Assembly: GCA_033961575.1 (NCBI GenBank)
Contig: CM066727.1
Location: forward strand, 155,543,434-155,607,433
From: Aselliscus stoliczkanus
Taxonomy: Eukaryota > Chordata > Mammalia > Chiroptera > Hipposideridae
Length of the DNA stretch: 64,000 nt
Reading direction: 5' to 3'
The notes under the pieces were generated by a model. It was not told where the DNA came from. It saw only the letters and a program-made list of their open reading frames with translations, and made no database searches. Positions within the stretch are counted from its first letter, which is position 1, and the number at the start of each line of letters is the position of its first letter. Both the position numbers and the translations under genes were made by a program. Positions 10,700 through 28,935 of this stretch are shown here, one piece after another.

Positions 10700-11240
10700 T
10701 TCCTTCTCACAGTATGGCCTGGGGACCTGACTTAGAATTACCTGGGGGCCCGTTAAAAAGCAGGTTCCGGAGCTGGCCGGGTGGTGTAGTTGGTTAGAGC
10801 ATGAGCTCTGAGCAACAGGGTCTCCGGTTAGATTCCCACATGGACCAGTGAGCTGTGCCCGAGCTGAGCTACCGCTGAGCTGCCAACGGGTGGCCGGATG
10901 GCTCAGCTGTACTAGGTTGCCGGTTCGACTCCTGCATGGAATGGTGGACTTTGCACCCACCTCCCACAAATAGATTGAAAGCTGCAACTGGACTTGAAGC
11001 TGAGCTTGCGCCCACCACAACTAAGATTGAAGGACAACAACTTGACTTGGAGCTGATGGGTCCTTGAAAAACAGTGTTCCCCTTCCCAATTCCCCAACTC
11101 TGTTCCCCTCCCCAATTCCCCAATAAAACCTTTAAAAAAATGCAGATTCCAGTGCCCCACCCAGATCTTCTGAATCCCTGGAATCTGCATTTTAACAACC
11201 TTCCAAGGTGATTTTAATGCACATGAAACTTTGAGTTTAT
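10700..11240 (-). repeat. MER5-type hAT element split by a SINE
   Basis: Flanks of the SINE at 10772 join into a MER5A/B-like sequence: 'gcctggggacctga', 'attacctgggggcccgtta' before it, then 'gaatctgcattttaacaa' and 'aggtgattttaatgcacat' after it. Non-autonomous DNA transposon remnant. Confidence 0.75.
10772..11140 (+). repeat. SINE, long MEG-like form
   Basis: Two tRNA-like head modules ('ggttagagcatgagctctga' and 'ggatggctcagctgtac'), then 'acaacttgacttggagctga' and the 'ttccccaataaaaccttt' end. Imperfect target duplication 'gcaggttcc' (10761-10769) and 'gcagattcc' (11142-11150). This is the only long MEG copy in the window and the apparent parent of the type D copies. Confidence 0.85.
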
Positions 11241-11786
11241 CTGGATTATGATTTTTTTAAAAATTGTACACATTTCTCCCCATTTTATTTTTATTTTCAA
11301 ACCCAGAGAAAAATAGAAAGAATGCTGCTATGAACACCAATATACCCTTCTTCCAGATTTACCAGTTATCAATATTTTAACACAATTCCCTTGAAAGTAA
11401 GTTTTAGACATCATAATATTTCATCCCTAAATACTTCAGCCTGCAGCTCCTAAGAACAAGGGCATTTTCCTACATAACCATGGTACTATTAACCCACTCT
11501 TTAATTCAATATACAGTCCATATTCAAATTCCCCCAGTTGTCCCAATAATGTGCTTAGTAGCTATTTTCCCCAATCCAGAGTCAAAGATCAGGAATTGTA
11601 TTTGGTTGTCACCTGGGCAAAGGAAAGAGCATAGGGGTAAGGCTGGGATGAGTCTGGCATGTTTGAGGAATTGGAGACAGGTTGGTGAGAGACGTGGGAG
11701 AGGTGAGGTTAGGTGAGGAAAGGTGCAGTTAGAGAAGCGGGAAGGAGTCAGAAGACATAGGGCTTCGTAAATCTGAGTAAAGAATG
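11241..11786. other. Intergenic, nothing recognised
   Basis: AT-rich opening, then unique-looking sequence. A few phrases ('ataatatttcatccctaaata') resemble old L1 3' sequence, but too weakly to call. Confidence 0.4.
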
Positions 11787-11800
11787 TATAGCTTATTTTA

Positions 11801-12254
11801 TTTTTATTTATTTTTTTTAAAGATTTTATTGGGGAATTGGGGGAGGGGAACAGTGTTGGGAAATCAGGGAAAGGGAACAGAGAAGTTGCTGTCCTTTTGT
11901 TCCTCAGTCTAGTTGTGGAGGACGTTGCTTCACTGGCCCATGTTAGTATTATCATTGCACTCTTCCCGGGTGAGGCAGATTGGTCGCCAGCCTCTGGATG
12001 GCTGCTCACAGTGGCTCTTGGCAGCTCACACCGGCTGCCAGCCGCTACGCTGGCTGCCTGCCACTCCCCTATGGCAGCCCACACTGTCGCCAGCCATCTT
12101 AGCTATAGAGGCAACCAGGTCCAGCTGTTGTTCACCACCTTAGCTATAGAGGGCAGTGTCACTGGCCCTCATATGTGGGATCCGAACTGGGGCCCCGCTG
12201 CTCAGAGCTGGCGTCCCAAGCCAGCTCCTAACCAACGCGCCACTCGGCCAGCCT
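11801..12254 (-). repeat. SINE, type B
   Basis: Full-length reversed copy with 'aaagattttattgggg' at the left and the tRNA-like head at the right. Perfect 14-base duplication 'tatagcttatttta' at 11787-11800 and 12255-12268. Confidence 0.93.
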
Positions 12255-12411
12255 TATAGCTTATTTTAAAGGCCATGAAAAGCCATAGAAGGGTTTTATT
12301 TGGTCTCATTTGTAACTTTAAAAGGTCAATGTGAAGACAATATCAGATTTGGGACATTCTATAAGACAAATATTCCTAGACTCTTTGAGAAGACAGTGTC
12401 ATTAAAAAATA

Positions 12412-12461
12412 AAAAATAACACATACACAAAAACAAACAAAAAAACAAACAAACAAAAAAA
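12412..12461. repeat. A-rich (AAAC)n simple repeat
   Basis: Repeated 'aaacaaac' and 'aaaaacaaac' units. Probably a degenerated SINE or L1 tail. Confidence 0.8.
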
Positions 12462-12898
12462 GATGGGTATGTTAGGTTCATAGGAATGTCATAAGAAATC
12501 ACCACAAACTTGGTGGCTTAAAACAACAGAAATTCTCTCACAGTTCAGGAGGCTTGAAGTCCAAAATTAGGATGGTGGAGAGCTGTACTTCCAGAGGCTC
12601 TAAGGGAGAATCCCTCCCTGCCTCTTCCAGCTTCTAGTGGCTCCAGAAGTTCCTTGGCTTGTGGCTGCATCGCTAATCTCTGCATCTGTCTTCACATGAC
12701 CTTCTCCTCTGTGTCTATGTCTTCTTTTCTTCTTATAAAGATGCTTGTCATTGGATTTGAGGACCCAGGTAATCCAGGATGATCTCAAGGTCCTTACCTA
12801 CATCTTGCAATGACCCTTTTTCCAAATAAGGTTACAGTCACAGATTCTGGGATTGGACACACCTTTTGTGGGGGGGCCACCCTTCAACCCACTACAGT
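12455..12898 (-). repeat. MLT1-type MaLR LTR, solo
   Basis: Reverse complement of the MLT1 LTR: 'accacaaacttggtggctta', 'cacagttcaggaggcttga', 'gaagtccaaaattaggatgg', 'gtcttcacatgacc' and 'aaataaggttacagtcac'. Solo LTR of an ancient ERVL-MaLR; no internal retroviral region or gene adjoins it. Confidence 0.75.
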
Positions 12899-14798
12899 TG
12901 GGGGATTATTCTAGACAAGAAAGAGACTAAGAGATATAACAACTAAATGCAATATTCACACCTACTTGGGATCCTGGATTTGAAGAAAACTAAAGGCTAT
13001 GGGAGAAATTTGTGTGTTATATGCTATGATTATTCCTGTTTTTAGGTGTGAAGGTGGGAATGTGGTTGTGTCAGGGAGTGTACTCGTCCTTAGGAGGTGC
13101 CTGCAGGAGCGTTTAAGGGTCATGACGAGCCATGCTGCCTGTACCCTCTTTCTAGTGGGTCAGTCCATTGTCTTCAGCATCACTGCAGTGCAAAGCAATG
13201 GCCCTGGCTACTGGGTGAGCAAGACTAAGAAGGAGCAGTTGCAGTTAGTCACACTGCTTGTCAGAATAGAACCCGGGGTCCTCGTGCTTGTCTCCACTTG
13301 ATTCTGCAGGCCTCTTTATCAGAGATTGTGCCTCATGAGAGTTTCTCCCTATTCCCCAGCCGAAGATGTGCAAGAAACCTGGTCCCAGCCAGGCCTGGGC
13401 CAGTCACTGGGCCTTGCTTTCCTCGTTAGTAAAACAAAGGGCTTGGATGAAATTTCTGATGTTCTTTCCAGGCATATAGGTTGTTGGATAGAGGACTAGG
13501 TAATAAAAGGAGCATTTATTAAAGATTGTGGTGGGCCTCAGAGCACGGACCCTAGTAGCTTTAGGTTCTCCCTTTACAGGGTGATGGCCTCAGATCCTCT
13601 GGGTGGGAGAGCGGCAGTCCCTATACTAAGAGGGGAGGAAAGGGGTGGAGGAAGTCGGGCAGCCTGCCTTGGGATGATGCATGCTGGAACACCCATGTGA
13701 TCTAATCCCCAGTAGAAGGGTTCGTGTTCAGAGTAGACCACAGTCAGGGAGTCCAAGGAGGGCGGGGTTTCCTCCCACACCTTCAACTCCATTTACTGGG
13801 ATTGCTCCAAGGAGCAGGCGTTATGCTGGCCCACCTGGCAGACACCCTCCCTCCCACTATACAATTTCCATTAGTCCCTCAGCCTGGAACCCCAGAAGCT
13901 TAGAGCAGGTGGGAAACTCTGGAATCACCTAGGTACCCCTCCCTCATTTTCCTAATGAAGATACTGAGATGGGAGGCAGTACTTACAATTCTCTGGACTG
14001 TGAAGAGCTATGGCCTTGGCTCGTGGCCCCTGCTAGAGACCTCAGTCACCTGTCCCTACCCAGGCAGGGACTTGAACGTGATAAGATGGGACAGGGACTC
14101 CTTCCCATCAGGCCAGCCGCCAAAAGGCTCTTTTCTGCAATCATGACGCTCTTGCCATCCATCTCACCCCATCTCCTGCAGGGGTGACAGCTGAACAGAC
14201 AAGTTCAGAGTCTGATGCCCTACAAACTGCTCTGCCTGCCCTCTGCCTGCAGAACACGAAGGTCCTTGTCTGACACCCGGGCCCAGCGAGGGCCAATTGT
14301 CAGCTTCTATTAGACATTCTCTTACTCCTAGATGATTTCTCTCTGCAGCACATTGCTGTGCTGGTGCCTGGATGGAGGGAAGGGAGGTGATGGAGGATAT
14401 GGAGGTGGGGAAAGGGGGAGTGGAGGGTGGGGGGTAGAAATGGAAGCAGTGGGAGAAGATGAGGGGTAGGGTAGAGAGGAGAGAAGGCAGGAAGAGTAAA
14501 GAAAACCAAATGGGTCAGAAAAAAAGAAAAAGCCGTTCTCCTTTCAAGGACTCAAAGGCCCCACACAGGGGAACAGCCAGTTAAGTGAACCCTATTTACA
14601 CCCTAGAGCCCCCAGAATATGGTCTGGTTTTTGTTCTAAGAGTCACCTGGCATCACCCCCTTGTCTGCAAGGACAAGATCTGGGATGGCACTGGGATCAG
14701 GCTCCTGTGGGCCAGGGTTCCTGGAAAGGGGAGGTTCTTCCCAGAGAGCCTCCTTGCTCTTCGGTGCTCTGCAGACTGCTCCATCCACAGTTGCATTT
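12899..14798. other. Intergenic, nothing recognised
   Basis: 1.9 kb of unique-looking sequence. Short ORFs on both strands (for example 12999-13301 plus) have no recognisable domain or splice pattern. A purine-rich stretch lies near 14350-14500. Confidence 0.45.
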
Positions 14799-14813
14799 AA
14801 AAGGGAAGGGACA

Positions 14814-14925
14814 GGGCCGGCTGAGTGGCGCGGAGGGTAAGCACTGGCTTGGGAAACCAGCGGCCCTGGTTCAGTCCCACATAAGAGGGCCAGTGACACT
14901 GCCCTCAAAAACAAACAAAAAAAAT
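14814..14925 (+). repeat. SINE, type A
   Basis: tRNA-like head plus A-rich tail, flanked by a perfect 15-base duplication 'aaaagggaagggaca' (14799-14813 and 14926-14940). Confidence 0.93.
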
Positions 14926-15189
14926 AAAAGGGAAGGGACATGTTTTGGGGGCTTGCAGATGTTCTCTGTGTGCTTTCAATTTATGGTTTAAGTTCAGCCA
15001 AGACTCCTGGAAACACTGACAGGAAGAAGCAGATCAATTTGATTGACTAGGAACTTCAGGACAGAGGAATGCCAAAAACCAAGGAAAGGAAGGGACGCAT
15101 GGAATCTTTACTCTCCTGGGGCAATATTTGCCCTGGAAAAGCGTTAGACAAACTTAAGAGGGTCTTAATATTATTTTACTAAACGTTTC

Positions 15190-15475
15190 TATGAACTCTT
15201 GTGTAAGGCTTTAATATTAGTTAGAATGCTTTTGGCAGGAAGCAATAGAAGACCCAAGTCAAAATGTCCTAACCCATAGGGGGTTTATAATCTCACATCA
15301 TGGAAACCCCAGAGACAGAGAAGTTTCAGGGCTGGTTAATTCTGGGGGCTCAACAGCCTATCAAGGTCCCAGGTTCTTTTCATCTTTCTGTTGTGTCACG
15401 CTCAGGGTATTAGCTTCTGTCCTCAGGTTTGCCCCCTTGTGGTCATAAGATGACAGCAGCAACTTCAAGCATCAT
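15190..15475. repeat. Probable ancient mammalian repeat, family unassigned
   Basis: 'aggaagcaatagaagaccca', 'gggtttataatctcacatc' and 'gttgtgtcacgctcagggt' give the look of an old interspersed repeat, but I cannot name it with confidence. It contains a CTCF-like motif at 15428-15442. Confidence 0.35.
15428..15442 (-). promoter_or_regulatory. CTCF-like motif (weaker)
   Basis: On the minus strand CCACAAGGGGGCAAA matches the core at about 13 of 15 positions. Same orientation as the 10244 and 32130 sites. Confidence 0.3.
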
Positions 15476-15563
15476 GTATGCATACAGTAATAACCAAGGG
15501 CTGCAGAACAGACAGGCCTTTCCCTGCATTCCGTTTTAAGAGCAAGGAAAATTTTTCCAAGCA

Positions 15564-15608
15564 CATCCCTCCACCCCCCCACAACCCCTCTACCCCCCCC
15601 ACCCCCTC
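15564..15608. repeat. C-rich low-complexity tract
   Basis: Runs of six to eight C separated by short A/T interruptions. The minus strand is G-rich. Confidence 0.8.
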
Positions 15609-17187
15609 GCCTCGGCTCTCCACCAGCAGACATTACCTCACCTCTCATTCCCATAATTGTACCACATGCTGGCTCCTTAACCAATCCCTGGCAAGAGAAC
15701 TGGAATTACTCTGATCAGCCTAGACTAAGATTCGCCCTGCTGGTGGGGAGGCCCAGCCTCCCCTGATGCACATGGGTGTCCAACACTTGAACAGAACCGG
15801 GTTATGTTGGCAGGTAAAACAACCAGCTGGGATGGCTTTGGGATAGCGAGGCATTGGTGGCTGCCACGTGTGACCACCTCTTCTGACTTGTGGCATATAC
15901 TGCCTTGAATTAGGGTTGTGCCTATAGATCTGTCTTTAGTCCGAGGGAGACAAAAAAAAAAACTGAACATATTCTCTGCAGCACTCTGCACAGTGATGTG
16001 CACCAAATAGGTTCTCCCAAAATAATGAACGAATTAAACTTAAAAACAAATTATTATAAAAGCATGATTGAACATCATTTCTTTTGCCAAGAGCATTTCG
16101 ATATTAGCATGCTGTCAGGCTGGACATCTCCTAGGAGCCAAATAAGATGTTTGATAAGAGCAGAGTGTGGGGAGGGGTGACGGCAGTGAGATTGAATTGA
16201 TACCCAACCCCCTTATGAATTAAACTAACTTGTGAATGTAGACAAAACCGTGTAATTAGGAAAGCTTTATATTTTGTTCTCATTTTTAAAAAAGTCGTCT
16301 TCTGGTGATGAGACAAGTGTTTAAAAACATTTTTTGTTTTATGACTAAAGAAGACACATCTGGTTCTGAAAGGCTCATCGCTGCTGAGTATTTCTCTCCT
16401 GCTGGACTCTGAAGAGTGTTATTAGAGAAGGACCATTTCCCCAGAACCTGCTGAGGACTGACAGACTCAGGGACACCAGGCTCTTGGAATGAATGGGGCA
16501 GTGACAGGCTGAGACGTCAGCAAAAGGGACTTTCTATCACAGGGCTGAAGGTGAAAACCTCTCCCACCAGACACACTGGGTGTTTTCCCTTCACTTTCTG
16601 CAGCCCTGTGTCTCCCTGACAGCTGCCCTGGCATTGGGCTCCCGGAGCCATCTGCCTGGGTCATCTCTGCCATCTCCTCGAAGCCTTGGCTGACAGAAGC
16701 TGACCATTCTGGGCCCAGTGTTTAGGGAGTGATGCTCTAGATGTGAGCTGTCCAGTCTGCATGGTGGCTGGTATCTTGTCAGTAGGTGGTAGCTGCTACC
16801 CTGCAGGGATACCCTATCTCCATGATCTGAGCACTGATTGATTCACCTGGTTCAGAGGGAGGCCTGGAAAAAAAAAAGCCCCATCACTAGGAAAGCTACC
16901 GTCTGGCTGGTGGGGACCAGCTGGCTTTGCTCCCCTAGAAACTGGGCCCCGGAATAGAACTCCTGGGAGGTGATCCAACAATCAACAGCATAATGAGGTC
17001 TCCTTTCTGAAGGCTAGGGCTCCATCCAGCGTTCCACACAAGGGCTGGCACTATGGGCCTCATCCTGACATGGCCCAGGAGCCGGCCCTTCTCACCCAGA
17101 CCTGGAAAGGCTGCCAGGTGCGGTGACCACTTCCCCTAGCACTGCTTGGAGGCTGTGGGGTTGAGTGGAATCAGAGTTCTGGGGTCA
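15609..17187. other. Intergenic, nothing recognised
   Basis: Unique-looking sequence with an AT-rich part near 16000-16350. No supported gene. Confidence 0.45.
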
Positions 17188-17298
17188 GGGCCGGCCGAGT
17201 GGCGTGGTGGTTAAGCACTGGTTTGGGAAGCCAGTGGCCCCAGTTCGGTCCCACATGTGAGGGCCAGTGACACTGCCCTCAAAAAAAAAAAAAAAAAA
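17188..17298 (+). repeat. SINE, type A
   Basis: Head with an A-box-like 'tggcgtggtgg' and a B-box-like 'agttcggtccc', then 18 A. Flanking similarity 'agttctggggtca' before and 'agttatggggtca' a little after suggests a diverged duplication. Confidence 0.9.
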
Positions 17299-17332
17299 GG
17301 TCCTTCACAGTTATGGGGTCAAATTTCAGTTT

Positions 17333-17450
17333 AGCCACTTGCTCTGTAGCCTTAGGCTAGATACTTAACCTTTCTGAGCTTTAAGTTTTCACTTCCTCAG
17401 CTGTGGAAATGAGTATAATGTCTCCTCACAGAGTGGTTAAGACCCTGAAA
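17333..17450 (+). repeat. MIR SINE fragment
   Basis: 'gccacttgctctgtagcctta' (in parts), 'acttaacctttctgagct' and 'cctcagctgtggaaatgagt' follow the MIR core. Confidence 0.65.
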
Positions 17451-19544
17451 AACTCCCACCCTGACAGAACATCCCCTTCCTTCCACAACCCTACTCTGGG
17501 TTGCCATACATCTTCCAGAGGTCTGGTGCCTGAAGACAGGTTCTCCCCATGCTGGAACCTACCTGGCCACCTCTGGCCAGACAATGGGCTGCCTGATGAA
17601 TTCCACTGGAGCAGATGCATTTGCCAGCTGCTTCCCACTTAAGAGTGACAGGTAGATAAGACAGCACCCCGGCCCCTCACACCCATTCTCTCCTCTCACC
17701 CCAGCTCAGAACAGCTATGCCTGGGGCCCATAGAGGCCTTGGTGGCCAGTGGCCAACATGGGGTGGATGCAGTCAGGTCAGGAGAGGGCAGCCTAAGCCT
17801 TCTGTCCACACAGCCAGAATCTGGAGCTCCTGCCAATCTCGGGGCCTGCACTTACCCTCTTAAGCATTCTCCATTTATCCCCATCAAGCCTCAACGGTTT
17901 TGTCTACAGTGGAGTTCAGGCTTTCCATTTGTGTTCAAGGGCAGATCAGATGATTGTCAGCCACAAAGCAGTGACCTAGACCTTGGGATATGTTTGCTCT
18001 TGCTGCAGGCTACCTTCTATTCACTCTCTTAAGAAGGGGAAAATCATGATTGCAAGGACAAATCCCTCCCCAGCCACTGGCACTTTGGTCTTCCAATTCC
18101 CTAGGCTTTCTACAGGAGTATTTTTTTCTCAGCTAAACTCTTCTCTCACCTTCTCCTCCCTCCCCCACCGTTGTGGTTGCATCAAGGTTTCCAACCTTTT
18201 CACATCTTGGCACAATAACTTACCTGTAAGGCCTACTGAAGTAATTGGAGGGGCTGCTCCTGACCAAGGGTGACTAGCCCAGGGAACCCCTGAATCCCAT
18301 CTCAAGGCACTGTGCTCGGGAAACACTGGCTTGAAGAATGAACCTCTGTTATTGTGGGGTGTCACGCTCAGATGAAGCTGGATGATTTATCTCCTCCAGT
18401 GCTGTGACAATTGGCCGATTTCCCACGTTGGGCAGGTCTTTGGGTGCCCCTCTAGTGGCTAGACTGGCTGGCCGACCTGTTCTTCCCAGGAACCCCCTCG
18501 CCCCCCACCCCCACCCCCACCCCCACCCCCGCTTAGGCTGCAGGAGGAATCTGGCCCATCAGATAGGAAGCAATAACTGGCTTTGTACTCAAGGATGCCG
18601 CAGCACTATGCCTTGCCCTGACGGGCATAACACCAGGGTTGTTTTGTGATGAATGATTTGAGACCCTCCCCAGCACAAAGTTGAAGCATCTTGGTCTGGA
18701 AGCACTGCCTTCAGTGGTCCAAGATAGCATGGGCACATTTTTTTAGATGCTCTCTGCTAAGAATTAAGGGGGTGGAGACTAAGCAAGGCTAAGGGGTCGT
18801 GAAAACACACTGGAAAGATGGTGACTGAACACCATGGGAATAAGGTCAGTCAAGGGAGGAAAGGTGAACACATCTGCAGCTGCATACCTGCCCACATCTC
18901 CTGCCACTTGTGTGGCACTTCCACTCAGGCCAGCATCCAAGCATCAAAACTAGTTCCTCCCTTCTGCATGAGGCCTGGCCCTTGGGTCATCCTTGTCCTT
19001 TTCCATTGCTCAGGTCAATCTTAAAGGCCACACTACTGGTGGTACCTGGGTACCAACCACGAAGCTCTCCAGCCACCCACATTTATCCCCTTCCCCCACC
19101 CTCACCTTCCAGCTCCCTCCTGCCCTCTTAAGAATCACACTACTTCCAACAGATGCAGGATCCAAATTAGGGCACTCACCCCTCTCCAATCTTTCTTACA
19201 CGCACATGATTCTTCAATTTTCCTTATTATTCCCTTCCTTAAAATAGTCCTCAAAACATACACTGGATCAAGTACCAATACTATAACAACCTGTGACTAC
19301 TAGAATGTTGTGTCTCAGCCAACTTGACTTTCTCCAAGCAGTTAACTTGTTAAAGCAAAATCTTATTTGCCATTGTAGGTTTTGGCTAAATATGGAATAT
19401 ATCAGCACAATTCCAAGCTCTTCCCATGTGACTAATACTTCATTAAATATTGACAGCAATAGTCAAGGCACTCTGGCTAGGAACTTGAATTTTGGTTCCA
19501 CCATTTACTACCTACTTTCCATACCTCTTGCTATCACATGTGGT
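17451..19544. other. Intergenic, nothing recognised apart from a C5A tract
   Basis: About 2 kb of unique-looking sequence. Overlapping ORFs on both strands are short and lack family signal. Confidence 0.45.
18501..18530. repeat. (CCCCCA)n tract, G-quadruplex type on minus strand
   Basis: Five consecutive C5-6 runs separated by single A. The minus strand therefore has five G5-6 runs with one-base loops, the arrangement most favourable for a G-quadruplex. Confidence 0.85.
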
Positions 19545-20118
19545 CACAGCAGACCAAGAGCATCAGCCAGAAGCTTGTTAAAATATGCACTATCTGAAGT
19601 GCCACCTCAGCCCTATAGATCTGGATCTGCTTTTTTTTTTTTTTTAAAGATTTCATTGGGGAATTGGCAGAGGGGAACAGCGTTGGAGAATCGGGGAAGG
19701 GGAACAGACAAGTTGCTGTCTTTTTGTTCTTCAGTCTAGTTGCGGAGGATGTTGCTTCACTGTTGGTATCGTCATTGCGCTCTTCCCGGATGAGGCAGAT
19801 CGGTCGCTGGCCTCTGGATGTCGCTCACCGCGGCTATTGGCAGCTCACCCTGGCTGCAGGCCACTCACTGTAGCCTATGGCAGCCCACTGCAGCAGGGGC
19901 TGCAGCCCACACCATCACCGGGGCTTGCACAGCCCAGCTCCAGGTGGAGCCGTTGTCAGCTGTAGAGGGCAGTGTCACTGGCCCTCATGTGGGATCCGAC
20001 CCGGGGCCGCTGGCATCCCAAAACCAGCGCTTAACCAATGCGACACTCGGCCGACCCTGGATCTGCATTTTAACACCTACAGGTGACCCACATCCACATT
20101 GAAGTTTGAGAAGCATTG
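19540..20118 (-). repeat. MER5-type hAT element split by a SINE
   Basis: Flanks of the SINE at 19631 join into MER5A-like sequence: 'gcagaccaagagcatcagcc', 'agaagcttgttaaaatatgca', then 'attttaacacctacaggtga' and 'attgaagtttgagaagca' (phrases read in parts). Confidence 0.7.
19631..20056 (-). repeat. SINE, type B
   Basis: Reversed full-length copy with a perfect 10-base duplication 'ctggatctgc' (19621-19630 and 20057-20066). It inserted into a MER5 element. Confidence 0.92.
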
Positions 20119-20334
20119 GCCCAAACTATCTGAACCTGTTGCCTTATGTAAGAAATGATTTTATCACCCTTTAGCAATTCAGGTCTAAGTGAAACACTTA
20201 GTACAGTACACAGCACACAGAAGTCACCTGAAATGTTGATCAAATGACTGGGTGGGTCCTCTGCCAGCCTCCATCCCCAACTGGCCTTGATTATGCGGGG
20301 AAACTATTTACTGGGATACAGAAGTCAGCCTGAT

Positions 20335-20447
20335 TTTCAAAATAATAATATCACTTTTATTGACAAATTAGGGACACAATGGACTTCACAGAACAACAAA
20401 AATAAGACAGTCCGAAGACACTGGAGTGTAAAATTGCAGCCGACAGG
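20335..20447 (-). other. TUBA1C: TUBA1C 3' untranslated region
   Basis: Short 3' UTR of roughly 110 bases from the TAA at 20448-20450 to the expected cleavage site. Confidence 0.8.
20356..20361 (-). terminator. TUBA1C: TUBA1C polyadenylation signal (AATAAA)
   Basis: Gene-strand 'tcaataaaagtg' lies about 90 bases after the stop. Cleavage is expected near 20335-20345. Confidence 0.85.
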
Positions 20448-27281
<6,834 letters not shown>

Positions 27282-27430
27282 GACTGAGATTGGTAGGATT
27301 CCGCGGGGTTGGAAGAGGCGAGGGAAACCACGACAAGAACCTCCCACTAACAGACTACCAAGGAGTCCGGGGGAGAAACGACCCAGCAGTCCGCCCGCAG
27401 GACTTTATGTACCCCTTTCCCGGCCACGTG
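27282..27430 (-). promoter_or_regulatory. TUBA1C: TUBA1C core promoter and 5' UTR
   Basis: TATA-like TACATAAA lies at 27404-27411 on the gene strand, putting the start near 27375 and a 5' UTR of about 95 bases before the ATG at 27279-27281. An E-box CACGTG lies just upstream at about 27425-27430. Confidence 0.7.
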
Positions 27431-27550
27431 TCAGGAGGGCGGGCCCTGAACCCCACCCGGGCCCCGCAGCCCCGCCTCCGAGTGGCGCAACTCCTGGCGC
27501 GGCGCCCGGCCCGACGCGGCGGGCGGAGCGAGGAGGGGCGCGCGACGCTG

Positions 27551-27573
27551 ATTGGTTGGTTCAAAAGTTCAAA
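27551..27573 (-). promoter_or_regulatory. TUBA1C: CCAAT box and paired TTTGAA (CHR-like) motifs
   Basis: On the gene strand TTTGAA occurs twice, two bases apart (27573-27568 and 27565-27560), followed by CCAAT at 27555-27551. All lie about 150 bases upstream of the TATA-like box. NF-Y binding to the CCAAT box is plausible; CHR function is uncertain at this distance. Confidence 0.5.
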
Positions 27574-28060
27574 CCAAACTTTTCGGAAGGAGTCAGAAGA
27601 ACCGGGAAGGGGAGGGACATCTTGGAGCCCGACGGTGGGCTGGTGGTGGGGGGGGATAGAATGGAGTCGGGGACTGGGAGGAGCTGGAAGGCGGGGCGTC
27701 TCTACGGTCCTCAGTGGGCTGATGTGTGGGGGGTAGGGGCGGGGGCCGGAGGAAGAGGGGGAGGGTGGTCACGTATACCGAGCCTAAGTGAGGAAAAGCC
27801 CCTCCCGCTGCCCGCCACGCCCCGGATACCGCACCCGCGAGGACGGCCTGCGTGGCCTCCAGCCAGTCCTCGCCGCGCAGCTCCCTACAAGGCCCGGCCT
27901 GCGAGCCGCTCACCCCGGGGCTGCTTCCGCCTTGTGGAGACCCGGGGGGGCAGGCGGCTGCACTCGCAGCTGAGAGCTTTCGGAGAAGGCTTGTCCTTCA
28001 TTCCAAGTGTTAATTATCACGAGCCAGCCTTAGCCTCACCTTTTTGGTTGCTTTTCTTTT

Positions 28061-28266
28061 TAAAGATGTTATTCGGGAAGGCAAACAGCCAAGTTGTCCT
28101 TCAGTCTTAGTTGTGGAGGCGCAGCTAGCTCAGCCCCAAGTCCAGTGGCCATCAGGCAGACCGCATGCCGCTTAGCCCCCAGCGTTGCTCACTGGCCTAT
28201 GTAGGACTCAAGCCAGCGACCCTGTAGCTTAGGGCTCTTAACCAACTGAGCCACTTGACTGGCCCT
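28061..28266 (-). repeat. SINE, MEG-like, diverged
   Basis: 'ttaaagatgttattcggga' left end, 'tcttagttgtggaggc' and a right-hand reversed tRNA-like head ending 'ttgactggccc'. Duplication 'ggttgcttttcttt' at 28046-28059 and 28267-28280. Confidence 0.85.
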
Positions 28267-28407
28267 GGTTGCTTTTCTTTACTCGTTTTCCTACCTCCTA
28301 GATTCAAAAGGACCCTTTTGGTTCCTAACTGCATGCAATCTTTACAATTGATGCAAAGCAGGTTTTGTTTTGTTTTTGTTTTTGAATTCATTAAACTACT
28401 AACTTCC

Positions 28408-28520
28408 TTTTTTTTTTTTTAAATTTTGAGGGCAGTGTCACTGGCCCTCATATGTGGGACCCGAACCGGGGCCCCTGGCATCCCAAGCCAGCTCTTAACC
28501 ACCGCGCCACTCGGCGGCCC
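28408..28520 (-). repeat. SINE, type A
   Basis: Reversed copy. Near-perfect duplication 'ctaacttcc' (28399-28407) and 'ctaactccc' (28521-28529). Confidence 0.9.
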
Positions 28521-28569
28521 CTAACTCCCATTTTTTATTGCTTACTCTGCTGAGTAGTTGGGTTTTTTA

Positions 28570-28700
28570 CACCGTATTAATCACATTTCATGTACGCAAC
28601 AAACCCTGTAAGTTATCCCCATTTTACAGATGAGGAACTAGGGCTCAAAAGAATTAAACTACTTTGAGGTTACACAGCCAGAATAGCGGAGCTGCCCTTA
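28570..28700 (-). repeat. MIR SINE
   Basis: 'gtaagttatccccattttac', 'agatgaggaactagggctc' and 'gaggttacacagccagaat'. Confidence 0.75.
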
Positions 28701-28935
28701 AGCTCTCCCTATCTTGTACTGCCTCATATTACATACACCGCTTGCACCATCCCAGCTACGATTATTTCTCAAAAGTGTGGGGGTCTGGAGTTTTCCCCAG
28801 AATGCACCACCCTGGCATGCAGATTATTTTGAGCTGAAAAGAATTAAAGCCCAACAAACTCAAGGGTTTTTACCTCCTCCTTACCTGCCTAAAGAGATTC
28901 AGATAGAAAAACCTGCTTAAAGAAGGGGAACTTAG

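Noticed and set aside
12455..12898. Possible endogenous retrovirus
   Set aside because: Only a solo MLT1 LTR is present here and another at 36556; no gag, pol or env sequence adjoins either.
18446..18470. CTCF-like 'tgcccctctagtggctag'
   Set aside because: The GGC of the core is broken and two further positions disagree.
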